Assembly: GCA_044224495.1 (NCBI GenBank)
Contig: JBGAKG010000011.1
Location: forward strand, 186,001 to 250,000
DNA: 64,000 nucleotides
Source of the DNA: JBGAKG01 sp044224495
Lineage (GTDB): Bacteria > Myxococcota_A > Polyangia > Polyangiales > Polyangiaceae
Direction of reading: 5' to 3'
Part shown: positions 26,097 through 33,457 of the stretch, piece by piece
Layout: each line of letters opens with the position of its first letter
Numbering within the stretch: position 1 is the stretch's first letter
The notes under the pieces: model-generated
What the model saw: only the letters and a program-made list of their open reading frames with translations
Databases searched by the model: none
Told to the model about the DNA's origin: nothing
Program-made: the position numbers and the translations under genes

Positions 26097-28010
26097 ATGA
26101 CGACAGGGATGCCCAAGTTCACGATGACCTTCGAGCCGATGACAATTCGGCACCTTGGCCTTCGGCTTTACAGCACGCTTCCGCCCGTGATCAGCGAGCT
26201 CGTCTCGAACGCCTACGACGCGGAGGCGAGGAAGGTGGAGATCCAGCTCCCGTCGGGTGCCATCACACAAGATTCGGAGGTCGTCGTGCGGGACTTCGGC
26301 CACGGGATGGACGTTGAAGAAATCCAAGCCCACTACCTTCCGATCGGGCGCGACCGGCGGGACGAGCTGGGGACGAACAAATCGAAGAACGGGCTCCGGA
26401 ACGTGACGGGTCGAAAGGGCCTCGGCAAGCTCTCGGGCTTCGGCGTTGCCGGCGAGATAGAAATCACGGCGTACAAGGCTGGCAAGCGGGTGTGTTTGCG
26501 GCTCTCGCTCTCCGCGATCATGCAGTGGGCGAAGGAGAAAAAGGGACAGCCGTTCGAGCCTGAGGTGGTGAAGGAGAAAAGCGGGGTCACGAACGAAGCT
26601 GATGGCGTCGAGATTCGACTCCGAAGGCTCAACCGGTCGAAGGCAATTTCCTCAGATCAGATTCGACGCGGACTTGCCCAACGGCTCGGTTTCATCGGCA
26701 AGCACTTCGCAGTGAAGGTGAACGGCGACAACATCAAGCCGGAGGACCGATTCCAGCGGGAGGATTGCGAACCGGGGCTGTGTTGGGAGATCAGAGACGT
26801 ACCGGGCGGCGGCATGGTGGGACCGGGGTTGAACGTCGACGGTTGGGTCGGGTTCGTCGAGAACTCTTCTCAAGCGAATCGTGGCGTCGACATTTTCGCA
26901 TCGGAGAAGGCGGTCGAGCTTGGAAGCTTCTTCAACCTCGGGACGACACACGCGCAGTTCGCTAGGGCACACCTCATCGGTCTGGTCACCGCTGACTTTC
27001 TCGACGACAAAGACGACCTCGTGGCGACGGCACGCAACTCTGTGTTGTGGGAGTCGGAAGAAGGGCTCGCCTTTGAGGAATGGGGCGGAAGAGTCCTGCG
27101 ATGGGCGTTCGACCGGTGGCTCGAGGCGCGCCAGTCGTCGAACGAAAAGAAGATGCTCAGCACGGCCGACTTCGACAAGTGGTTGGCGACACGCGACCCA
27201 AGAGAGCAGCGCGTAGCGCAACGACTTGTAAAGGTGCTCTGCAAGAGCCCCGAAGCGGATCTTCCCAAGGAGACAGTCGAACCCCTGCTGGAAATAGTGA
27301 AGAATAGCGTCGAGACAATTGCGTTCCATGATCTTGTCGACGCCCTCGAAGCGAACAACGACAACGATGTCGAGCGACTTCTCAAACTGTTCGAGGAATG
27401 GCGAGTGATCGAAGCGCGCGAGCATCTCAAGCTCGCTGACGGTCGTGTTGCCGCGCTTGAGCAGCTGCACCAGTTCATGGAGGCTGGCGCACTCGAAGTA
27501 ACCGAGCTCCAGCCTCTCTTGGTGAAGAACCTTTGGCTCATCGATCCGGGCTGGACCGAGGTCGACGTGCAGCTGACGTATACCAAGATCCTGCGCGACG
27601 CGAAGGAAACCCGGGAGTCGAAGGACACGCCTGAGTCGGATCGACGCCTCGATATCTTCGCTGTCTCCGCGGGCGGAATCGCGACGATCGTGGAGCTCAA
27701 GAGGCCGGAGAAGACTCTCTCTCGCAAGGACCTGGAGCAGATCGAGGAGTACGTCGACTTCGCGCGGAGCGTGATGATCGGGAGCGGCCCGGACTCGCCG
27801 AAGATCGTCAACGGCCTCTTGTTAGTCGGGAAGTTGAGTACTGGCGCCGGTATCAAGGACAAAGTCACGCGGCTCGCTGGCGATGACATCCGCGTGCAGG
27901 ACTTTCGGTCGCTCTACGAGAGGTCGATGCGGCACTACGACGAGGTGGAGAAGGTGCTGAAGAAGGTTGCGCCAGAGTATGTCAAGGCGAGGAAGAGGAA
28001 GAAGTCGTGA
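26097..28010 (+). CDS. GHKL (MORC/HSP90-like) ATPase with C-terminal PD-(D/E)XK-type nuclease domain
   Basis: The 637-residue protein starts at ATG 26097 with a GGGGGA site just upstream; a GTG at 26076 is possible. The ATPase core has the N box SELVSNAYDAEA (Glu 34, Asn 38, Asp 41), DFGHG (66-70), and the GRKGLGK lid (105-111). A second, S5-like part and a helical middle follow. Near residue 474 VKNLWLIDPGW leads into DRRLDIFAV (Asp 519) and IVELKRP (Glu 533, Lys 535), the D...ExK pattern of restriction-type nucleases. The stop overlaps the methyltransferase start (GTGA). Probable ATP-driven restriction or DNA-sensing subunit of a defence system. Confidence 0.85.
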   Translation: MTTGMPKFTMTFEPMTIRHLGLRLYSTLPPVISELVSNAYDAEARKVEIQLPSGAITQDSEVVVRDFGHGMDVEEIQAHYLPIGRDRRDELGTNKSKNGLRNVTGRKGLGKLSGFGVAGEIEITAYKAGKRVCLRLSLSAIMQWAKEKKGQPFEPEVVKEKSGVTNEADGVEIRLRRLNRSKAISSDQIRRGLAQRLGFIGKHFAVKVNGDNIKPEDRFQREDCEPGLCWEIRDVPGGGMVGPGLNVDGWVGFVENSSQANRGVDIFASEKAVELGSFFNLGTTHAQFARAHLIGLVTADFLDDKDDLVATARNSVLWESEEGLAFEEWGGRVLRWAFDRWLEARQSSNEKKMLSTADFDKWLATRDPREQRVAQRLVKVLCKSPEADLPKETVEPLLEIVKNSVETIAFHDLVDALEANNDNDVERLLKLFEEWRVIEAREHLKLADGRVAALEQLHQFMEAGALEVTELQPLLVKNLWLIDPGWTEVDVQLTYTKILRDAKETRESKDTPESDRRLDIFAVSAGGIATIVELKRPEKTLSRKDLEQIEEYVDFARSVMIGSGPDSPKIVNGLLLVGKLSTGAGIKDKVTRLAGDDIRVQDFRSLYERSMRHYDEVEKVLKKVAPEYVKARKRKKS

Positions 28011-29113
28011 CGCAACAGCGAAAGAAGCTCGTGGGCGTCGACCTCTTCGCCGGGTGTGGCGGTCTGACTGCCGGACTCCGGCGCGCTGGCTTTCACATCG
28101 GCGCCGCGGTCGAAGTTGAGCGCCGATCAGCCGCGACGTTCCGAGCGAACCACCGAAAAACCAAGATGATCGTTGAGGACATCTCGACGGTATCAGGTGC
28201 GCGGATCGTCGAAGCTCTAGGCGGCGCGAAGGTCGATGTCCTCGCTGGCTGCGCGCCCTGCCAGGGGTTTTGCTCGCTGACGCGAAAGTTCAAGAAGGAG
28301 GACCCTCGCAACCTCTTGCTGCTCGAGATGGCACGCTTGGTGGAGGAGCTTGAGCCGGCCGCGGTGATCATGGAGAACGTTCCCGGCCTTGCCGACTACG
28401 GGAGAGATATTCTCGGAGAACTCACCCGCACGCTCGACCGTCACGGCTATCTCTGGACCTGGCGCATCGATCAGATGGCGGACTTCGGAGTTCCGCAGTC
28501 GCGTCGACGATTGGTGCTCGTCGCGGGTCGTGGGTTCACGATCAAACTCCCCGATGCGACGCACGCGCGTGTTCCGAAAGACGGACGCCGCGCTTGGCGA
28601 ACGGTGCGCGATGCGATCGCGGATCGTCCGCCGCCGGTCACGTTTGCGGAGTCGATGCGGAAGGGTGGCCCGGAGAAATTCGACTGGCATGTCGTCCGCA
28701 ATCTCCAGCCGCAGACCCGCGCTCGGCTTCGCGCGGCTCACGGCGGCGAGTCCTGGCAATCAATCCCCAAAGCGTTGCGGCCAGCCTGTCATCGCGAGGG
28801 TTACGTGGGCTTCACCAATGTGTACGGTCGCATCGCGTGGGACGAGCCATCACCAACGATCACGGCAGGCTGCACGACTCCTGCGAAGGGCCGCTTCGGC
28901 CATCCCGACCGTCGTAGAACGACCATCTCGGTTCGTGACGCTGCTCTGCTTCAGACGTTCCCAAAACGCTACCGCTTCGCGACCGATGAGATGGAGCGGG
29001 TTTGCCAGATGATTGGAAACGCTGTCCCGCCCAGGTTCGCCGAGCTCGTCGGTAGGAGCGTGCATGCGGCGATTGTCGAGCACCGGGCGACGCTAAAGCG
29101 TCGCGTACGCTAG
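28007..29113 (+). CDS. DNA (cytosine-5)-methyltransferase
   Basis: The 368-residue protein contains the m5C motifs in order: I DLFAGCGGL (12-20), IV GCAPCQGF with catalytic Cys 85, VI MENVPG (122-127), VIII VPQSRRR (162-168), then a target-recognition region (about 170-280), IX EPSPTITAG and X IGNAVPP (336-342). It transfers methyl from S-adenosylmethionine to C5 of cytosine in a specific but here unknown site. GTG 28007 overlaps the stop of the GHKL-nuclease gene, so the two are translationally coupled. The pair looks like a restriction-modification unit, with this enzyme giving self-protection. Confidence 0.95.
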   Translation: MTQQRKKLVGVDLFAGCGGLTAGLRRAGFHIGAAVEVERRSAATFRANHRKTKMIVEDISTVSGARIVEALGGAKVDVLAGCAPCQGFCSLTRKFKKEDPRNLLLLEMARLVEELEPAAVIMENVPGLADYGRDILGELTRTLDRHGYLWTWRIDQMADFGVPQSRRRLVLVAGRGFTIKLPDATHARVPKDGRRAWRTVRDAIADRPPPVTFAESMRKGGPEKFDWHVVRNLQPQTRARLRAAHGGESWQSIPKALRPACHREGYVGFTNVYGRIAWDEPSPTITAGCTTPAKGRFGHPDRRRTTISVRDAALLQTFPKRYRFATDEMERVCQMIGNAVPPRFAELVGRSVHAAIVEHRATLKRRVR

Positions 29114-29145
29114 CCGGAGCGGATTGCGACCCAAGGGAGCGCGTG

Positions 29146-29916
29146 ATGTCGGCAGAAAACTGGGCCGCGAGATGGGCTAAACTCGGAGAGCGTTGCAGAC
29201 CCTCGGCAGTGGCTCCCCGACGGTCGATGCGGACTGCCGTTGCACTAGGGGTCACCATCTTCTGTGCCCTCTTCGCGGTGTTTGGGCACTGGTGGGCGCT
29301 CCCATATGGTCGAGTAACAGCGCTGCTCCTCGTCGTCTTTTTCGGCGGCGGTCTGACCTATGCGCTCGCGACTATCTCGCATTGGGCGCTTCGGTGCCAC
29401 TTCGAGCAGACTCCTCCATCGATAGACGCAACCCTGGATGTCGATCATCCGGCCTATCGAATCGATGCGATTCCGATCGGATTGGGCGTCATCGAACGCA
29501 CAACAGTCTTCTGTCTCCTGTCGTGCAGTGTCTCAGCGGACAAGGTGGCGACGATCGCGATGGCCTGGCTCGCGCTCAAGCTTGCGTCAGGATGGAACCA
29601 GCGCACGGCCGACAAATCCGCGCCAGGAACAGTCGTACCGAACGGAGTCGGCTCCTCCCCTCCCGCCGCGTCGCCCACAGCAAGTGCGCTGCAGCTGGGC
29701 GGCGCCGACGCGGAGAGCGCGAAATCTAGGCCCAGTCACCCGCCGCTGTCCGCCGCACACCATCGGAGTCAAGCGATGGTCGGCCTCATCGTAGGACTCA
29801 TCTCGATCGGGTGTGCTTTCGTCGGTGGCGCGATGGCGCGAAATGAGCCGCCGTGGCCATCCCCTGAGCCGTCGTCGAAAGCAGCAGCTGCTGCTCCACC
29901 TGCATCGACCAACTAA
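29146..29916 (+). CDS. Membrane protein of unknown function in the island
   Basis: This is a 256-residue product. ATG 29146 lies 6 bases after an AAGGGAG site; GTG 29143 is less well spaced. Hydrophobic helices: VALGVTIFCALFAVFGHWWAL, VTALLLVVFFGGGLTYALA, TTVFCLLSCSVSA with the following helix, and near the C-terminus MVGLIVGLISIGCAFVGGAM. A charged Pro/Ser/Ala loop separates the last two. No family recognised. It begins 32 bases after the methyltransferase and could be part of the same transcript; a membrane effector role is only a possibility. Confidence 0.65.
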   Translation: MSAENWAARWAKLGERCRPSAVAPRRSMRTAVALGVTIFCALFAVFGHWWALPYGRVTALLLVVFFGGGLTYALATISHWALRCHFEQTPPSIDATLDVDHPAYRIDAIPIGLGVIERTTVFCLLSCSVSADKVATIAMAWLALKLASGWNQRTADKSAPGTVVPNGVGSSPPAASPTASALQLGGADAESAKSRPSHPPLSAAHHRSQAMVGLIVGLISIGCAFVGGAMARNEPPWPSPEPSSKAAAAAPPASTN

Positions 29917-30253
29917 CGACACCGCCTTGACGGTGGCTAATGCAATGCATATTGAAGCCATGACTAGACTCAACGGAAAGCTCGCGTTCCACTCGGCGCA
30001 GTTCGTCATGCACTTCACCGGTGACCATCGCGGAAAGCTGGAAGCGCTCGCGGACGCGCGCGCCAAGTCAGTGGCGCAGAAGTCGTTCGATCGCTGATCC
30101 GCAAGGAGTACGAGAAGCACACAGCGAAGGACGGCAAGCGATGACGTCGAAGCGATACATCGGTTTCGCGATGGAGGCTCGTACGCTTGAAGCGACGCGG
30201 GCCGCGCGGCGGTGGAACGCTGCACGTTGACGGGCCAAGAGAGATGGCTTCCG
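29917..30253 (+). other. Region of degraded short frames
   Basis: Two overlapping plus-strand frames contain protein-like ends. One is ALADARAKSVAQKSFDR, ending 30097. The other, a frame later, is SGAEVVRSLIRKEYEKH, ending 30144. A 29-codon ATG frame (30141-30230) overlaps the latter stop by ATGA. The switch of frame suggests one small gene broken by a frameshift; the second piece has a ribbon-helix-helix-like look. Nothing firm can be called. Confidence 0.3.
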
Positions 30254-30757
30254 ATGGATGAGATTCTAGCTCCGTCAACGCGGGACCTTTACTGCCGCGT
30301 TTGGGCTACCGCGCGAGACGCCGGCGTGGTGGTCTCGTATGGACCGGCGGTTGCTGGCGAATGTGCGCTGTTCGACGAGACGAGGCCGGCGATCACTCTC
30401 GTGCGCCGTCAAATCCCCGCGCCTGCGACGACACCCAGCCTCGATCTCGACGACGCCGAACTCGAGACCGAGCTCGCCAACTTGGCGCATGAATGCGGGC
30501 ACATGGTGTCCTACGCGATGGAATGGCCGCGGGGATATCTGCAGGCGCGCCACTTGATCCGGCTAGCGCAGTCCAATGGAGGACGACCGCTCACTCCCGA
30601 AGCTTCAAGGCTCGTATGGGAAGAGGAGGTCCGGGCTTGGGACTACGCGGAGCTGATTCTTTGGTGGTTCGGGCTCCGCGATACCCGAGCGCTGTGCTCC
30701 TGCCGTGCGGAGAGCCTTCGTTACTACGATCAACTTTGCAATCGGAGGCCGCGATGA
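30254..30757 (+). CDS. Small protein with zincin-like HECGH motif
   Basis: The 167-residue product starts at ATG 30254; a purine-rich AAGAGAG lies 8 bases upstream. The core is LETELANLAHECGHMVSYAM, in which H-E-x2-H is the zinc-protease signature. The later acidic helix VWEEEVRAWDYAELILWW could supply the third ligand. No signal peptide. ImmA/IrrE-like peptidases of mobile elements share this size and motif layout, but the family could not be confirmed. It lies in the low-GC island between the restriction-like operon and the broken integrase. Confidence 0.6.
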   Translation: MDEILAPSTRDLYCRVWATARDAGVVVSYGPAVAGECALFDETRPAITLVRRQIPAPATTPSLDLDDAELETELANLAHECGHMVSYAMEWPRGYLQARHLIRLAQSNGGRPLTPEASRLVWEEEVRAWDYAELILWWFGLRDTRALCSCRAESLRYYDQLCNRRPR

Positions 30758-30964
30758 GCCGCTGTTCAAGCACCGAATGGCGGCCAGCGCGGACGACGCG
30801 AACTCCGTGAACTCACGAGCATCGTGGACGCCATTGTCGCAGGGACCGCCGGACGACGTGGAGAACGAGCGGAGTGCGCCACAACGGCTACCGCGCGAAG
30901 AAGGTCCCTCCGTTCTATCGCGACATGCCGATCCGTGCGTTGGACGCCGGAAACCCACGCTGAC

Positions 30965-31756
30965 ATGATGCGCTCCCTCCCTGCGACGCTGGGCTCAAGC
31001 TCTCGTCGGCATGTGGCACAGCTCGTCCACCGCGCATTCGGGCTCGCGATCCATCCGCTGGGACTGGTTGAGAAGAACCCGGTCCGCGGGCTTTCGCGGA
31101 AGGGAGAGAGGGAGCTTGGGGCTACGCTCCTCCCGCGCCACGTCGCCGCGGTCGAGAAGTGCACCTCGATAGACCTCGGCCACCGCGTGGTCTGGAGCTT
31201 CCTGGCACAGAGCGACTGGCGTCCGTCGCAAGCAGTAGGACGTGACGAGCCCCAAGCCGAGAAGGGATCCCTGCACTGCTCTGGCAGACGTGAACTTAGA
31301 ATGCGCTGTGGCGCTCCGACATGGTCGAGAGGCTCCGCGCATGGCGGTCTTTGCGAGATCAGGCGCCAGCGATCCGCTGTTCGCCACGATGGACGACACG
31401 CCGATTCGAGACGTGCTCCTCGCGGAGACGTTCCGATCGCACCTCAACGCGGCGGGCGTGATGACCGCTCCGGAGTTGTTCGCCAAAGCGAGGCGTTGAA
31501 GCACCGCGAGCGCGTGGCCGCGTACGACCTGCGAGCGCGCCGCACCCACACCGCGTTGGCTCAGCGCAGACGCCCGACGCGATCATGCGGCGCACGCTTC
31601 ACGTCACCTTCGTCGCACCAAGACGACGGCGGCCATCGAGGTGGAGCTCACGGCCCGCTGACGATGCTCGAGACGTACCGCCGCAAGGCCGCGCACTTCG
31701 CGAAGCATGGACCCATCCCAACAATGCGTGGGGCCATTCCGACCTCTCCGCTGTAG
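30965..31756 (+). pseudogene. Frameshifted tyrosine recombinase (integrase) remnant
   Basis: Fragments of one integrase appear in alternating frames. First frame: RRHVAQLVHRAFGLAIHPL, then RVVWSFLAQSDWRPSQAV. Next frame: DTPIRDVLLAETFRSHLNAAG (31390-31453, given in part), APELFAKARR. Back in the first frame: VAAYDLRAR, where an HDLRAT-like Arg motif is expected, and finally MLETYRRKAAHFAKHGPIP with the candidate catalytic Tyr. At least two frameshifts and loss of the HxxR region make it inactive. The 3' end faces the 3' end of tRNA-Gln, as in tRNA-targeting elements. The N-terminal boundary is uncertain. Confidence 0.7.
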
Positions 31757-31837
31757 CCACGAAAACTGCTGCAGATGTGGTGCGAAAGGGTCCGCATCAA
31801 CCTGTGGGAAAGGCCGGAACCCAGTGTTTCCTAACAG

Positions 31838-31908
31838 CTCGGGCGCAGGGATTCGAACCCCAATAAGAGGAACCAAAATCCTCTGTCCTACCATTAGACG
31901 ACGCCCGA
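31838..31908 (-). tRNA. trnQ: tRNA-Gln (anticodon TTG)
   Basis: Folds as a cloverleaf on the minus strand. The 7-bp acceptor pairs TCGGGCG with CGCCCGA, the D arm has CTAATGGTAGG, the anticodon stem pairs GAGGA with TCCTC around the loop TTTTGGT (anticodon TTG), and the T loop is TTCGAAT. Two wobble pairs sit in the T stem. The discriminator is G and CCA is not encoded. It reads CAA glutamine codons. The 3' end abuts the decayed integrative island. Confidence 0.93.
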
Positions 31909-32049
31909 AAATCTCCGCGGAAAGTAGCGAAAACCGGGGCGCAGGGGAAGCCCCAGGTTCGAGGACCGACGGACGGAGGCGGGGAACCGGACAGAGGAGC
32001 GCCCCGGCCCGGCCCGTCGATCGCCGGCGGCCCAGTGTATCCTCCACGC

Positions 32050-32556
32050 ATGAGCCACCTTCGCTTGGCCTCGGTCGGCCTCGGTCTCGCCCTGTCTCTC
32101 GGTCTCGTGGCGTGCGGGAGCGATGCAGTCGACGGCACGGACGCCTCGCTCGACTCGAGCGCCTCGGACGCGACCAAGGACCAGAGCGCCGCCGACGCGA
32201 AGGCCGACGCGCGCGTGGACGCCGCGCTCGACGCGACGGCCGACGCCGGCAACGACGCGACGACCGACGCCTCCGACGACGCCATCGCCGACAGCGCCAC
32301 GGACGCGATCGCGGATGCCGGTCTCGACGCCATCGTCGTGGACAGCGGTCCCCCGCCGGACGGCGGCTGCAACTCTGCGAGCGACTGCAAGCTCTTCGCG
32401 AGCTACTGCTCGACGGCGGCGTGCAAGTGCATCCCGTTGGCGAAGAGCGAGCCGAACCCGATCTGCAATGGGCAGCTCGTCCAGTGCCTCCTCCCACCGT
32501 GCCAGAACAAGACCGCGATCTGCACGGACGCGGGCACCTGCGCACTGGGCCCCTGA
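32050..32556 (+). CDS. Lipoprotein with Asp-Ala repeat stalk and Cys-rich head
   Basis: The 168-residue product has a signal peptide with lipobox LVACG. A stalk of about 75 residues made almost only of Asp, Ala, Thr and Ser follows (such as TADAGNDATTDASDD). The last 50 residues hold ten cysteines in a compact pattern (CNSASDCKLFASYCSTAACKC; given in part) and probably form a disulfide knot. The acidic stalk may bind calcium or act as a spacer. Function unknown. Confidence 0.75.
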   Translation: MSHLRLASVGLGLALSLGLVACGSDAVDGTDASLDSSASDATKDQSAADAKADARVDAALDATADAGNDATTDASDDAIADSATDAIADAGLDAIVVDSGPPPDGGCNSASDCKLFASYCSTAACKCIPLAKSEPNPICNGQLVQCLLPPCQNKTAICTDAGTCALGP

Positions 32557-32587
32557 GCGCTGCGGCCGCGCCCCGTCGTCTTCACCT

Positions 32588-33457
32588 CTACGCCGCCGCC
32601 GCGTCCTTCTTGTCGTCCTTGCTCTTCGCCTTCGGGTCGTCCGCTTCCTTCCGGTAGATCGACGGAAAGACGAAGCTCAACCCGAACGTGCCGAGCGTCA
32701 CGAAGAACAACGCCAAGAAATTGGGAAAGCTGACCTGCAGCGTGCGCAACAAGAGCACCCCGAACGCGACGGCGACGCCGAACAAGAGCCGGTAGCTGTT
32801 CCGCGCCGGGGTGGTGCGGGGATCGGTGATCATCAAGAACGCGAAGATCATCCCGAACGCGCCGAGCTCCGGATAGAGCACGCCGACCCAACCGGTCCAC
32901 CCGAAGAGCGGAGCGAACCGCGCCCCGAGGATCAACCCGGCGAAGTAGCCGATCGTGACCATGTACGTGCCGCCGAACGACACGGCGAGCACGCCGAAGC
33001 AGATCACGTGCGCGATCGCGTACGTGTGCGACGAGTACTCGTCGGGGTTGAGCTCGAACGAGTTCAACGGAAACAGCGCGAGCCCGAGGACGATCGCGTA
33101 GTTCGTCGGGTTGAAGACGTGCACGCCGTCATGCCGGGTGAACACGTACTTCGAACCGACCGCGATGACGCTCGCGATCGCGTAGTAGTACCAGAGCGTC
33201 GAGCGAACGATGAGCAGGAGCCCCGCGGCCTCGGACACGGCCGACAGCGTGCGGTCGGCGGCGGTCGCCTTGGGGTACTTCTTGAGCCAGTAGTGGAGGG
33301 CAAGCTCGGCGCCGGCGGCGGCGGCGTAGCCGGTCCCGACCTGCAGCAGCGTTCGCGGCAGGTTGTAGTGGAGGACCGCGATCGTGAAGAGCGTGAGGTG
33401 GCTCCCGAAGAGGAACCATCGGCCTTCTACCTTCTTGAGGACTTCACGAGCCGTCAA
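32588..33457 (-). CDS. RnfD/NqrB-like integral membrane protein
   Basis: The 289-residue protein has about eight to nine hydrophobic helices. The signature blocks of the RnfD/NqrB family are present: SKYVFTRHDGVHVFNPTNYA and FLMITDPRTTP. In NqrB/RnfD these regions carry flavin and form part of an ion-pumping electron-transfer complex. None of the other Rnf/Nqr subunits is nearby. The start is TTG 33457, lying 14 bases inside the end of the CRTAC1 gene, so the two are coupled. The C-terminus is a charged Lys/Asp/Ala tail. Confidence 0.82.
   Translation of the reverse strand: MTAREVLKKVEGRWFLFGSHLTLFTIAVLHYNLPRTLLQVGTGYAAAAGAELALHYWLKKYPKATAADRTLSAVSEAAGLLLIVRSTLWYYYAIASVIAVGSKYVFTRHDGVHVFNPTNYAIVLGLALFPLNSFELNPDEYSSHTYAIAHVICFGVLAVSFGGTYMVTIGYFAGLILGARFAPLFGWTGWVGVLYPELGAFGMIFAFLMITDPRTTPARNSYRLLFGVAVAFGVLLLRTLQVSFPNFLALFFVTLGTFGLSFVFPSIYRKEADDPKAKSKDDKKDAAAA

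Larger units (their letters stand above)
26029..31839. mobile_element. Candidate decayed integrative island at tRNA-Gln
   Basis: This block has lower GC and looser third-position bias than both flanks. It starts with the GHKL-nuclease/methyltransferase operon, then a membrane protein, a small HExxH protein and a broken tyrosine recombinase that ends 82 bases from the 3' end of tRNA-Gln. Integrase next to a tRNA 3' end is the standard layout of an integrative element. The right border is set by the tRNA; the left border is approximate because no clear second att copy was found. Confidence 0.6.

Noticed and set aside
31585..31866. Open frame overlapping the tRNA-Gln 3' end
   Set aside because: It runs into the tRNA, lacks codon bias and is the out-of-frame relic of the integrase.
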